Positions 26,490 through 35,760 of a DNA stretch of 64,000 nucleotides are shown here, piece after piece; position 1 is the first letter of the stretch, and the number at the start of each line of letters is the position of its first letter. The stretch lies in NCBI GenBank assembly GCA_965248335.1, contig CBDFIY010000003.1, positions 1,240,001 through 1,304,000 of the forward strand. Direction: 5' to 3'. Under the pieces are notes generated by a model. The model ran no database searches. It was not told where the DNA came from and worked only from the letters and a program-made list of their open reading frames with translations. Source of the DNA: CAKMZU01 sp965248335. Lineage in GTDB: Bacteria > Pseudomonadota > Gammaproteobacteria > Pseudomonadales > DT-91. Made by a program: the position numbers and the translations under genes.

Positions 26490-26681
26490 ATGAAATGGAC
26501 AGATATTTATGATATTGCCATCGAGTTGGCGGATAATTACCCAGATGTTGACCCGCTTACTGTTAATTTTGTAGAGCTTCGAGGCTGGGTGATGGCTCTT
26601 GAGGGTTTTGATGACGATCCATCACGCTGTGGTGAGAAGATATTAGAAGCTATTCAGGCCGCCTGGATAGAAGAGAAGTAA
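26490..26681 (+). CDS. iscX: IscX, Fe-S assembly regulator
   Basis: 63-residue acidic protein with the standard opening MKWTDIYDIAIELADNYPD and C-terminal EAIQAAWIEE. IscX binds IscS and modulates desulfurase activity. It closes the isc gene set. Confidence 0.96.
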   Translation: MKWTDIYDIAIELADNYPDVDPLTVNFVELRGWVMALEGFDDDPSRCGEKILEAIQAAWIEEK

Positions 26682-26721
26682 ATTTATACTATTTTTGTAA
26701 CACTTTTTATAGGAAAAAAAT

Positions 26722-27141
26722 ATGTCAGTAGAAAGAACTTTATCCATTATTAAACCCGACGCTGTGGCTAAAAACTGTATCGGTGAAATCATTGCACATT
26801 TTGAAAAAAATGACCTCAAAGTTGTGGCTGCAAAAATGCTTCAGCTTGACGAAAAGACAGCTGGCGGTTTCTATAAAGAGCATGCCGAACGCCCTTTTTA
26901 TGGTGAGCTTGTTGAATTTATGACATCAGGCCCTGTTCTTGTTCAGGTTCTTGAAGGTGAAAATGCCATTTTGAAAAACAGAGAATTGATGGGTGCTACC
27001 AACCCAGCAGAAGCCGAAGCAGGTACAATACGTGCTTTATATGCTGAATCTATGGGTAAGAATGCTGTGCATGGTTCTGATTCGCCGGCCTCTGCAACGC
27101 GTGAAATTAGTTATTTCTTTGCTGAAATGGATTGCTGCTAA
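26722..27141 (+). CDS. ndk: Nucleoside diphosphate kinase
   Basis: 139-residue Ndk that equilibrates nucleoside di- and triphosphates through a phosphohistidine. TLSIIKPDAVAKN opens the protein and the active site is NAVHGSDSPASA with the catalytic His. It follows iscX by 40 nt and precedes rlmN, the same order as in many gammaproteobacteria. AGGAAAAAAAT is the ribosome site. Confidence 0.97.
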   Translation: MSVERTLSIIKPDAVAKNCIGEIIAHFEKNDLKVVAAKMLQLDEKTAGGFYKEHAERPFYGELVEFMTSGPVLVQVLEGENAILKNRELMGATNPAEAEAGTIRALYAESMGKNAVHGSDSPASATREISYFFAEMDCC

Positions 27142-27155
27142 CGCGAAAATATATT

Positions 27156-27186
27156 GTAGGGTAGCGAAGCATAACCTACTTTATTT
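27156..27186 (+). terminator. Weak terminator-like hairpin after ndk
   Basis: A short GTAGG / CCTAC stem with a 14-nt loop is followed by TTTATTT. It might attenuate transcription between ndk and rlmN. Confidence 0.3.
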
Positions 27187-27267
27187 GAACCTAGGAAAAG
27201 AAGCTAACGGATTAGCTACGATATTTATCTTGCTTCACCTATAGACACCAAGCCCCACCATTAAATA

Positions 27268-28455
27268 ATGAACGACATGCTAAACCCTGACATTCAACAA
27301 GCTATTCAGCCTTTTATTGATACATCAACGGGGAAAGTGAATTTACTTGATTTGTCGATGAAAAACATGGAAGTATTTTTTCAAGCCCTAGGAGAAAAAC
27401 GTTTTCGTGCTCAACAGGTCATGAAGTGGCTTCATCACTTAGGTGCTGAAAGCCTAGATGATATGACCAATATCAGTAAGTCTTTAAGGGCTAATCTGGC
27501 TGAATGGGTTGAAATCCGCGCACCTAAGATATTGAGCCAGAAAGATTCAAAAGATGGTACACGAAAGTGGGTCATGGAAGTGAGCCAAGGAAATTGCGTT
27601 GAAACGGTGTTTATTCCTGATGGTGAGCGTGGCACTTTATGCGTATCTTCTCAAGTCGGCTGTTCATTAGATTGCAGTTTTTGTTCAACAGGAAAGCAGG
27701 GTTTTATGCGTGATCTCACTGTGGCAGAGATCATTGGTCAGGTATGGCTTGCTGCGAAATCTTTTGATTCATTAAAATCCGGTGCTAAGCGGCGTGTTAC
27801 CAATGTTGTGATGATGGGGATGGGCGAGCCATTACTTAACTTCGATAACGTGGTTGATGCGATGAACATCATGCGTAATGATTTTGGCTATGGCATCTCA
27901 AAAAGGCGCGTGACCTTAAGCACCTCGGGTGTTGTTCCTGCGTTAAAAAAGCTTAGTGCCGTCACAGATGTGTCGTTAGCCATTTCGTTGCATGCACCGA
28001 ATGATGAATTACGTAGTCAGTTAGTACCTATTAACAAAAAATACCCTATTGCTTTGTTGCTTGAAACTTGTCGTCAATATATGGCGGATTTGCCTGATAC
28101 GCATCGTGTGACGACCGTTGAGTACACGTTAATCAAAGATATTAATGATAGCCCGGAGCTGGCCCAAGAGCTGGCAGTATTGCTGAAAGATTTTCCATGT
28201 AAAATCAATTTGATCCCTTTTAACCCATTTCCTAATTCCGGTTATAAAAAACCAGCCACGTTTGCCATCAAACGCTTTCAAACCTTGTTGATGGAAGCTG
28301 GCTTTATTGTCATGGTGCGTTCTACGCGTGGTGATGATATCGATGCAGCTTGTGGTCAACTGGTGGGGCAAGTTCAGGATAAAACACGCCGAAGTGCACG
28401 TTATCAAGAAAAGGTTGTTGAACAGCAATCCATAAAAATTGTAAATTCGCACTAA
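27268..28455 (+). CDS. rlmN: RlmN, dual-specificity 23S rRNA/tRNA adenine-C2 methyltransferase
   Basis: Radical-SAM methyltransferase of 395 residues that makes m2A2503 in 23S rRNA and m2A37 in some tRNAs. The cluster motif is CSLDCSFC (C-x3-C-x2-C) in SSQVGCSLDCSFCSTGKQGF. The catalytic C-terminal Cys lies in DDIDAACGQL. FNPFPNSGYKKP near the C-terminus is typical. ATG 27268 (MNDMLNPDIQ) is used. The next gene is pilW. Confidence 0.96.
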   Translation: MNDMLNPDIQQAIQPFIDTSTGKVNLLDLSMKNMEVFFQALGEKRFRAQQVMKWLHHLGAESLDDMTNISKSLRANLAEWVEIRAPKILSQKDSKDGTRKWVMEVSQGNCVETVFIPDGERGTLCVSSQVGCSLDCSFCSTGKQGFMRDLTVAEIIGQVWLAAKSFDSLKSGAKRRVTNVVMMGMGEPLLNFDNVVDAMNIMRNDFGYGISKRRVTLSTSGVVPALKKLSAVTDVSLAISLHAPNDELRSQLVPINKKYPIALLLETCRQYMADLPDTHRVTTVEYTLIKDINDSPELAQELAVLLKDFPCKINLIPFNPFPNSGYKKPATFAIKRFQTLLMEAGFIVMVRSTRGDDIDAACGQLVGQVQDKTRRSARYQEKVVEQQSIKIVNSH

Positions 28456-28513
28456 CTTGAATGTGTGCTTAAAAGATAAATAATTACAATAAAAATAAAA
28501 ACTGGATTGCATT

Positions 28514-29284
28514 TTGAGATTACTACCCTTAGTTGTTTTGTGTTCATGGATCTTTTTTCTCTCGGGTTGCGTAACAACTGAGCAGAAGCCATTCGAGCAA
28601 AATATCTCTCAAGAAAAAGAAATTAAAGCTCGCGTCAAAATTGGCATCAATTTATTGAAAAAAGGTGAGGCCGAACTGGCTATTGTTCAATTAAAAAAAG
28701 CTTTAGATATTAAACCTGATGCACCACGAGTCTATGAGATATTGGCTGTTGCTTTTGAGCAAGTCGGTGAGATTAGCGTTGCTTCCCAGCATTACAAAAA
28801 GATGTTGTCTTATGATCAGAGCTATACCCGTGGGCGTTCAAACTATGCATCTTTTTTGATTCGTGAAAAAAATTATAAGGCTGCATATAAACAGTTAGAG
28901 ATGATTGTATCCGATATTTATTATCCTTCTCGGGCGGGGGCTTTTCAGCAGTTAGGGTACTGCGCGCAAATGCTCAATAAAAAAGATGAAGTTGAATATT
29001 TTTATGAGCGTGCATTGAAAATTAACGGAAATCTTTCTCAGGCAGTATTAGAGCTTGCACTGATTCAGTATGACAATAAAGCTTATGCAAAGTCACAGAT
29101 TTACCTTGATCGATACAGAAAACAGGTAAAGCCAGCGAGTGCCGCGGCATTGCTATTAGGGGTAAAACTTTCAGTTATTTTTGAAGATAAAAGTGATGAA
29201 GCAAGTTATGCGCTAGTGTTAAAAAACTTATACCCAAGGTCAGAGGAATACCTCGAATATATCCAGAAAATTAGAGTACGGTAA
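28514..29284 (+). CDS. pilW: PilW/PilF-type pilotin, TPR lipoprotein
   Basis: 256-residue outer-membrane lipoprotein with a signal ending in lipobox LSGC (residues about 16-19), followed by tandem TPR motifs (IGINLLKKGEAELAIVQLKKALDIKPDAP and several more). It belongs to the type IV pilus biogenesis pilotin family, which helps PilQ secretin assembly. TTG 28514 gives the full signal peptide; no ATG does. Position between rlmN and rodZ is the conserved one. Whether pili are made cannot be judged here. Confidence 0.88.
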   Translation: MRLLPLVVLCSWIFFLSGCVTTEQKPFEQNISQEKEIKARVKIGINLLKKGEAELAIVQLKKALDIKPDAPRVYEILAVAFEQVGEISVASQHYKKMLSYDQSYTRGRSNYASFLIREKNYKAAYKQLEMIVSDIYYPSRAGAFQQLGYCAQMLNKKDEVEYFYERALKINGNLSQAVLELALIQYDNKAYAKSQIYLDRYRKQVKPASAAALLLGVKLSVIFEDKSDEASYALVLKNLYPRSEEYLEYIQKIRVR

Positions 29285-29296
29285 TTAGGAAGCTCG

Positions 29297-29806
29297 GTGA
29301 AAGCGGAAAGTCAGGCAAATAATAAATATCAAGTATTAGCCAAAGCACGTCTGCAAAAAGGGTGGATGCTATCAGATGTGGCAGAAAAGCTATCATTATC
29401 TGAAACAGCCGTGAGCCATATTGAAGAAGGTGACTCTTCATATTTCCCTAGAGGGCCTTATTTCTCTGGGAATCTCAAGCGTTATTGTGCATGTTTAGAC
29501 ATAGACAGTGCTTCTTTATTAGACGCTTATTATGCGGAAAAAGTACCGGATCACTTGAGTGAGTATCAAGAACCGCAAATGCATAAACGGCAGTTAACAT
29601 CTGCTTATCAACATAAGAAACATAAAACATTTTATGGGCTTGCTTGTGCCGTTATAGTCGTTGTTTTAGTCGGTGCAATGTCGACTCAAACGATCGTGAC
29701 TGATATGCCAGTTATAGAAAAAGCTGTTACACCATCAAGTAAAGCCGATGAAAGAGTAACGATTTCTAAAACCGAGAAGGTCCACCGGTCTGATTTGCAA
29801 AACTGA
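29297..29806 (+). CDS. RodZ-like helix-turn-helix protein, short, lacking the periplasmic domain
   Basis: 169 residues with a RodZ-type HTH (LAKARLQKGWMLSDVAEKLSLSETAVSHIE, about 12-45, then FPRGPYFSGNLKRYCACL) and one transmembrane helix at about 112-132 (GLACAVIVVVLVGAM). RodZ normally continues with a long periplasmic linker and a DUF4115 domain; this frame stops about 35 residues after the helix with no continuation in another frame. It follows pilW as usual, but the expected ispG and hisS do not follow. Either it is a truncated rodZ or a reduced variant. RodZ links MreB to the membrane through its HTH domain, which is kept here. Confidence 0.75.
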   Translation: MKAESQANNKYQVLAKARLQKGWMLSDVAEKLSLSETAVSHIEEGDSSYFPRGPYFSGNLKRYCACLDIDSASLLDAYYAEKVPDHLSEYQEPQMHKRQLTSAYQHKKHKTFYGLACAVIVVVLVGAMSTQTIVTDMPVIEKAVTPSSKADERVTISKTEKVHRSDLQN

Positions 29807-30286
29807 AGCTGATTTGTAGAAACTTCTTTCACGTCAAGTTGTATTAATATTGCTCTCAGAATCACGTATTCCTTTTCATATATTATCAGTAGCATGATAA
29901 ATGAACGAAAAAGTGTTGTTTGTTACAAGTCGTGAAAGAAAAGTTGTTAACATTTATTGATTATCGCCATTAATTCAATCTATAGCTTGTAAGTTAATGC
30001 TACGTAAAAAGTAGGTGAGTTAGATGTTAACTATTTGGTAGTAGTGCTAGATTTTTTCTGCTTTACAGCACGTCCCAAGATCAAATTATACGCCTATATC
30101 GTTGGTGTCGCCTATTTAGAAAAACATATTATCCAAACCGTCAAAAGCTTCTATTATTGCTATTATTATTCTGAATAAAAAGGCTTTAAAGATGATAGGG
30201 CTTTAGAAAAGAATAATGATATTGTAAAACAACGCCTTCTCTAAGCATTTAAGAAAGTATTTATAGACGTCAAGGAAGATTATTTT
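29807..30286 (+). other. 480-bp AT-rich gap, no gene seen
   Basis: No supported ORF, tRNA or IS end. It has an imperfect inverted pair around TTCTTTCACG (29823-29832) and CGTGAAAGAA (about 29931). This gap replaces the ispG/hisS continuation often seen after rodZ. Confidence 0.5.
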
Positions 30287-31513
30287 ATGACTGCTTATTC
30301 ATGCCTTATCATATTGACTATTTTATTAATACCCCCATTACATTCGGATAACAAAAAAGAAAAAATTAATAGATTGTTGCCAATTTTGGCAAGCTTACCT
30401 ATTCAGAGTAAGATTTTCGAGCGATTTAGTTCTGCCTATAAACACAGTAATCTTAAAAATACGCGAGTGAGCTCCGATTGTAAGCCGGACTGTCCCAAGG
30501 TCGATATTTGGCAGTATGCTTATAAACCTGTCGGGAAGCCAAATATTATTATCGATAGCAAACCAATATCTACAAGAAAAGCTCATTGGAAAACAGACAG
30601 TGAGGCGAGAATTATTGCCGTGTCATTATTCGGAAATAATGCAATATATCTTGATGGCTTAATTGACTTTATCAATAGTATTGATCGGCTTAAGCGCGTA
30701 AATAATATTCCTCACAATGATTTTGGTTATAGCACATTTACTATCAGGGCTTATGTAGCTAAAAGAAAACCTCAAAATGAACATTTAGGTAAGCTTCAAG
30801 GTGTAACCAATGAGACTTTTATAAATAAGCTCATCGATTTAGGTGTTGAAATTGCTTATGTCGATAACCATATGAAAAAGGTAAGCCTCGATGCAACCTT
30901 TTGGCGTTTTATGATTGCAGCTGAAACTATGCCTAAAAACCATAGGATTCGATATTTTGTTAGAGATGTTGACTGGTTTTTATCCGCATTAGATGTTTAC
31001 GTATTGGGCGATTGGATATCAAATAAACACTATTTTCATAGACTGAATATCGCCCCGCTATGTATATCTCCACTAGTAGCTGGAATGTGGGGGGGCACTC
31101 ATCAAGGAAAAAGCCCGTTTACCGAACTTAAAAATAAAATAGAATATTATCCATATCGCTTGCAGTACGGTGATGATGAGGTTTTTTTACGCGATTTTGT
31201 TTGGGAAAAAATAAAAGCCTCTGGGTCAGTACTTACGCATATAATTAAGAAAAGAAACTATCTAAATAGAGTCATCGAGCCTTACAAAAATAGCTGTGAA
31301 GAACCGACAAGTAATTTTTGTCAATATTACATGGCGGATAACAGCTGTACCGACAGACTAATTCCAAAATCTATCAGCTTTTCAATTTTATCACTGAGTA
31401 GCCGAGATCCATTAAGCACAGTAGAGGATAAGTATTTTTATATCGATGAATCAGATACGAAAATCAAAACAGCGATACAGGTATTAAAAGCAGAGGCTAC
31501 AAACGACGAGTAA
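30287..31513 (+). CDS. Exported glycosyltransferase-like protein
   Basis: 408 residues, no firm family assignment. An N-terminal hydrophobic segment (CLIILTILLIPPLHS) suggests export or membrane anchoring. The central part has features of GT-A-like glycosyltransferases: ARIIAVSLFGNN near residue 105, DATFWRFMIAAE, and RDVDWFLS, the place where related proteins have an RDxDS metal-binding motif; here Ser/Asp is replaced by Trp. LVAGMWGGTHQG and a later GDDEVFLRDFVW resemble the acceptor and C-terminal motifs. Several Cys (DCKPDCPK, CEEPTSNFCQYY) fit an extracytoplasmic protein. It stands alone, followed by a TATACC repeat, and may be acquired DNA. Confidence 0.5.
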   Translation: MTAYSCLIILTILLIPPLHSDNKKEKINRLLPILASLPIQSKIFERFSSAYKHSNLKNTRVSSDCKPDCPKVDIWQYAYKPVGKPNIIIDSKPISTRKAHWKTDSEARIIAVSLFGNNAIYLDGLIDFINSIDRLKRVNNIPHNDFGYSTFTIRAYVAKRKPQNEHLGKLQGVTNETFINKLIDLGVEIAYVDNHMKKVSLDATFWRFMIAAETMPKNHRIRYFVRDVDWFLSALDVYVLGDWISNKHYFHRLNIAPLCISPLVAGMWGGTHQGKSPFTELKNKIEYYPYRLQYGDDEVFLRDFVWEKIKASGSVLTHIIKKRNYLNRVIEPYKNSCEEPTSNFCQYYMADNSCTDRLIPKSISFSILSLSSRDPLSTVEDKYFYIDESDTKIKTAIQVLKAEATNDE

Positions 31514-31580
31514 ATCACACTTCTATACCGATCACCCTTGAAGATGCAAGGGCGTTGGCCGCCCCAACAGGGCAATCGCG

Positions 31581-32909
31581 CTATAAGGCCGTTGACAAAA
31601 CTGATAAAAGAAAGTTTTCATCCCAACCAGCCTTCAGTCGCTTACCGCGAACGCTCTCTTTAGAAGACTCCATTTTCAGCATGTTCAATGCTAAATGCCT
31701 TATGACGGCCATATTTTCAGCGGCAAAACCTTCTCTGATTCTTGATTCATCTTCTTTAAAAATCACATCTAAAGTCCAGTGAAGATTGTTTTCAATAGCC
31801 CAGTGAAAGCGTACTGCTTTTGCAAACAATGCTGCGCTAGACTCGATAGAGCATATGAAATATCGCCGCTCAATAGATGTTTCCCCCGTACTGATAACAG
31901 TCCTTTCAGATTCAACAACGCCGATTGTTTTTAAACCTTCCCAATCCTCTTTACAAGACAGCCAGTCAATGTCATTAGTAATCCAGTACCGTTTTGTTTC
32001 AATGCGTCCATGCCCTTTTTCCACGGTTTCAAAATGATCAGACTGAGCACGCTTAAACCCCTCATCAATCAGCGCATCTAGATGCCGGCTAACGTCATAT
32101 AAAAGGTTTCCGTGATTACCTTTCAGTGATAGAACGTAGTCTGCCTGTGCTTGCCTGATTGCCTTCGCAATCGCTTTTTGGCAACCCATTGCATCGATAG
32201 TCACGATACTTCCTTCAAGGTTAAGCAACTTTATCAACTCAGGAATAGCGGTTATCTCGTTAGATTTTTCATCAACCTTTATCTGACCAAGAACCGTATG
32301 ATTAGCTGCACGAAAGGCACTTACCATATGGATGATAACCCTTATTCTGAGTCATTATTTACTTAAGTATATACCCAGAAAAAGCCTTTGAGGGTTTAGA
32401 TTTAGCACGAAAATGGGTGAATGGATTTGCTGATTGGTATAATCATATAGCAGCATAAAATATGTCACGCCTGTAGAGCGTCATACGAAGCAAGATAGAA
32501 TTATCTTAATCAACCGTGCACCTTTCTTGTCGCCTGACGTAAATGAGCGCCTCAGTGTTTTTCCGTCAATGGCAACAATGTCGCTACTGCTAAGCTTATT
32601 AAAGGACTGAACCCACGAAATGAAACCGGATTGCAACTGTTTGGGATCAAGCATCGATAAAACATTGCCTATTGTGTCATGTGAGGGAATGCCATTTGGG
32701 AGGTTCATAACCTTACGAAGAAACGCCTCTTTGGCTTTCCCAAATCTTTCTATGTCGACAAAGCTATCTGCCCCGCAAATAACGGCTAATACTGAGAGCA
32801 ATAAAATATCCATCAACTCATGACGCTTGTTCGCTGTTTCTATTCTTGGATCAGATAGGTTTTCAAAGTGATCTGTAAAATTTGTACTCATTACGTCATT
32901 CATAATCAT
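31581..32909 (-). pseudogene. ISAs1 transposase pseudogene interrupted by an IS3-gene fragment
   Basis: The N-terminal part (32909 down to the insert) and the C-terminal 248 residues (32327-31581) match the intact ISAs1 transposase at 12072-13217 exactly. The 183-bp insert brings in a stop soon after DKKGA, separating the first Asp of the DDE triad from the second Asp and the Glu. The product cannot be active, though the ends could still be moved in trans by the intact copy. Confidence 0.92.
32334..32516 (+). repeat. 183-bp eroded fragment of IS3 orfB inside ISAs1
   Basis: Matches 59470-59675 of the IS3 element (from GATAACCCTTATTCTGAG to ATCTTAATCAACCG) except for three internal losses: 5 bp, 8 bp and a net 10 bp. 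The junctions with ISAs1 sequence are exact, with no ISAs1 base lost. The fragment carries no IS3 end. Confidence 0.9.
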
Positions 32910-33259
32910 GTAAAAAATACATTTAATGACGCTTATTTTTCTTCATAGTTCACAAATTCGTCGATCTTGCTGCGAACTTGCTATGTTCATAGCGCGATAG
33001 CCCTGGCCGCCCCAATCACTTACTGACTGTAAGCTCATGGGGATTCGCTCGCTTGCCGCCTTCTTGCATCTCCAATTCCGATGGGTATATATGTTAAATT
33101 TTCAAAAGGTGTTATTTATAGCGGGCATCAATGTTTTTCATCATTTAAGGTATAGTTGTTCGTGTTTTTAGATTTATTTGGTATGAATGTTTCGACTAGG
33201 TTTAATGTTCATCGTCTATATTGGTGAGATGATCAATTGAACTTAATAAGGCATTTTCA

Positions 33260-33790
33260 ATGGATAAAGTGAGCCAATTAGTTAAATTCTTAAACCACTC
33301 ACAAAACCTGACCCCCCAAACCATCGATGACTTCCTCGTTCGGCTACAACTTTCCAGCGATGATGTAGCACCATGGAAAGCCCAAGAGGGGAGTGTGGAG
33401 AAATCAAAGAGAAACATCATCCACCAAGCGAATAACTACGAAATTTCGTTAATTTCGTGGGCTGGCAGTGAGTCCTCCTCTATACATATGCACGAAAAAG
33501 TTCATTGGGGTGTTATTCAAGTTTTCGGAAAAGCTAAATATGCCGTGTTTAAAACGCACGATCAGTTTTTGACGATCAAGCATTCGACTGTAAATAATCT
33601 TGAAAATGGTGATGTTATTCAAGTAAGGCCAGATACTATTCACCAGCTTGGCAGTCGCTCACCTGAACATTTTTATTCGTTACACATCTACGGTAATGAT
33701 GACCACTGTGAAAATCTGACAGATACAGCGAAGAATTTCTGTATTCAAGAAAATACGCTTGTTCATATTCGTGAGGGAGAATTTATTTAA
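33260..33790 (+). CDS. Cysteine dioxygenase-like cupin protein
   Basis: 176-residue cupin of the type I cysteine/thiol dioxygenase superfamily. ISLISWAGSESSSIHMHEKVHWGVIQVFGKA corresponds to the first cupin motif with the two iron-ligand His residues (H-x-H), and the later TIHQLGS holds the third His. Such enzymes oxidise cysteine or other thiols to sulfinates with an Fe(II) centre. Substrate cannot be assigned. ATG 33260 lies behind AATAAGGCATT. It is isolated between two TATACC repeats, about 170 bp from copy 6 and 41 bp from copy 7. Confidence 0.78.
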   Translation: MDKVSQLVKFLNHSQNLTPQTIDDFLVRLQLSSDDVAPWKAQEGSVEKSKRNIIHQANNYEISLISWAGSESSSIHMHEKVHWGVIQVFGKAKYAVFKTHDQFLTIKHSTVNNLENGDVIQVRPDTIHQLGSRSPEHFYSLHIYGNDDHCENLTDTAKNFCIQENTLVHIREGEFI

Positions 33791-33830
33791 GAATTCACCC
33801 TCATTGGTATTTTTATTTGCAAGGCACATC

Positions 33831-33947
33831 TATACCGATCACACTTGAAGATACAAGGGCGTTGGCTCCCCAATCACTTACGGGCTGTAAGCTCGTGGGG
33901 ATTCGCTCGCTTGCCGCCTTCTTGCATCTCCAATTCCGATGGGTATA
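33831..33947 (+). repeat. TATACC repeat, copy 7 (117 bp)
   Basis: Near full length; it lacks about 11 bp just after the left arm (GTTGGCTCCCCAATCACTTA instead of the longer GCCACGCTCGCTCACCCC in copy 2). All other blocks are present. Confidence 0.88.
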
Positions 33948-34047
33948 GAAATACACTTCACCTGGAGTTGTTGTATATAAAAAAATCAACAACTTATGCG
34001 CCTGTTGCTGATTCAAGAAATCATTTCTAGTGGTTTCCTGTCATTTC

Positions 34048-35760
34048 TCATTGAGTAGGGTACAGTGTTTTTGAACTACGCCCCTTCATGCCTTCATTGG
34101 AATCACTGAAAGCACTTTTTAGGCTTTCAATATCTACTTCTAGAGGTGTTTTATTGTAGATTGCTGTGTCTAGTTGAGAAATAATTTCTTGAGCAGGTTT
34201 TGAAGATAGTACCCTTCTGATATCGGTCAACGAGTTTATCGATTTCTCTGGCCATTGCTGCCTTGTATAGGCTAAGAGTGCTAGTTTGATCGCATTAGGG
34301 TCTTTTGACTGACAGGCTTCCTCTAAGGTAACAAATGTATCTTTTTCTTTCTTGCTCTTATTGACTGGCTGGCCAGTAGGTGAATTTTGTAAGCGAACTC
34401 TTAGGATAATGAACACTAAAATGAGATTAATAAGTAATGAGAGTATGGCGATTATTTTCCATAGGGTAACGTTCAAGGTTGGTTTTTCTTGGGGGGGTAT
34501 ATTTAAACCATTTTCTTGCGTAGAAGGGGCGTTATGAGTAGAGGTAATATCGATACTCGGCGGCTTAGGTAATAAGCTTTGTTTGAGTTCTGGGTTTGGT
34601 TTTATATGTAATATTTTTTCAGGTAATGAGGCTTCTTTAAACAGTTTAGTGTGTACATCCCACCATTTAATATGAATCGCTGGTATCGTGATTTCACCTG
34701 ATGCATTTGGGACTAGGGCAATTTTTTCTTTTCGAATGCCTATAATGCCTTGTTCATTTTCTTTATTCTCAAGTTCAGGTTTCTCTTGATACGTTTTAAA
34801 TTGAGGCGTGCCTGGAAATGTCTGAGCAGGTAGCTGTTCTGCGGAGAGCCCGAGTGCTAAAAGGGTTATTTCTCGAGTGATGGAGTCACCTACTTTGAGG
34901 TTGTTTAGATCACTGAGCCATTTCTCCTTGATAACAACAGACTGCGCCGGAAGCCAATCTAGCTGGCTGCCTTCCGGTACAGGGTCAACCTCAATACTGA
35001 GCGGGTTAGTGCGTATACTCACTTTTTTTCCGGTATTAAAAAAAGAGCCGAAACCACCTTGGCTACGATTATCAGGAATAACGCCAAATACACGGATAGA
35101 TGGGATGTCAAGCACACCGCTTGCTTGAGGGAAAACAGCGTAGGTCACATCATAAGTTGTATAGGGGGTGTCGCCTATCGTGCGTTGATAATTCGTATTT
35201 GTAAGTTCTTTAATTATGGTGTTTGGAATATCAAAAGGCTCAAGTTGTAAGTTAGAGAGTTGAATTGAACTATTGATGCGCAGTTTTATGATGACTTGCT
35301 CTTGTACGCTTACTCGTGTTTTATTTGCTGTTAATTCTGCAAATATAGGATCAAGATTGCCTTGGCTAGGATCTTTGTTAACAGGGTTAATTTTAATCTT
35401 TAACGGTTCCGTCTGTTCTTTTCCCATGATTAAAACTGGGATGGTAAAAAGACCCACTTTTTTTGGGGTAAGAAGTAGCGTTGTTTTGTAGAGACTTGTG
35501 CATTTGAAATTAACGCATGAGGTTTCAGAGGATTTACCTTGGTTGTCGATATCGAAATTAGCCGAGACCTGCGCTAAGAAAGTAGGGTCAATATTGGTAT
35601 CTTTACTTGAAGAAATAACAAGATTAACGGATTCATTGACCGAGATGCTTTGTCGTGAAAGTGTCGCTGTTACTTCGGCAAACACGCTATTAATCTGTAT
35701 TGAAATCAATAAACATGATGTAAATAGAATAAAAGAAGAAAGCTTTTTAACCATTACCAT
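34048..35760 (-). CDS. batD: BatD family protein
   Basis: 570-residue membrane-anchored protein with an N-terminal signal (SFILFTSCLLISIQINSVFA), several beta-sandwich domains as in BatD (SRQSISVNESVNLVISSS opening), a transmembrane helix at about 440-462 (IIAILSLLINLILVFIILRV) and a cytoplasmic tail. BatD belongs to the aerotolerance-related Bat proteins whose operons include MoxR ATPases. It is the last gene of the moxR-bat operon and overlaps batBC by 7 nt. Biochemical function is not defined. Confidence 0.85.
   Translation of the reverse strand: MVMVKKLSSFILFTSCLLISIQINSVFAEVTATLSRQSISVNESVNLVISSSKDTNIDPTFLAQVSANFDIDNQGKSSETSCVNFKCTSLYKTTLLLTPKKVGLFTIPVLIMGKEQTEPLKIKINPVNKDPSQGNLDPIFAELTANKTRVSVQEQVIIKLRINSSIQLSNLQLEPFDIPNTIIKELTNTNYQRTIGDTPYTTYDVTYAVFPQASGVLDIPSIRVFGVIPDNRSQGGFGSFFNTGKKVSIRTNPLSIEVDPVPEGSQLDWLPAQSVVIKEKWLSDLNNLKVGDSITREITLLALGLSAEQLPAQTFPGTPQFKTYQEKPELENKENEQGIIGIRKEKIALVPNASGEITIPAIHIKWWDVHTKLFKEASLPEKILHIKPNPELKQSLLPKPPSIDITSTHNAPSTQENGLNIPPQEKPTLNVTLWKIIAILSLLINLILVFIILRVRLQNSPTGQPVNKSKKEKDTFVTLEEACQSKDPNAIKLALLAYTRQQWPEKSINSLTDIRRVLSSKPAQEIISQLDTAIYNKTPLEVDIESLKSAFSDSNEGMKGRSSKTLYPTQ

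Larger units (their letters stand above)
31568..33005 (-). mobile_element. ISAs1-family element, damaged copy (1438 bp)
   Basis: Same ends as the intact copy (CAGGGCAATCGCGCTAT and its inverted partner) with a perfect 10-bp direct repeat GCCGCCCCAA at 31558-31567 and 33006-33015. It exceeds the intact copy by exactly 183 bp, all in one internal insert at 32334-32516. Confidence 0.93.
31524..33089 (+). repeat. TATACC repeat, copy 6, split by ISAs1
   Basis: The left arm (31524-31567) and the rest (33006-33089) form one normal full-length repeat once the ISAs1 copy and one 10-bp duplication GCCGCCCCAA are removed. The repeat was therefore in place before the IS arrived. Confidence 0.9.
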
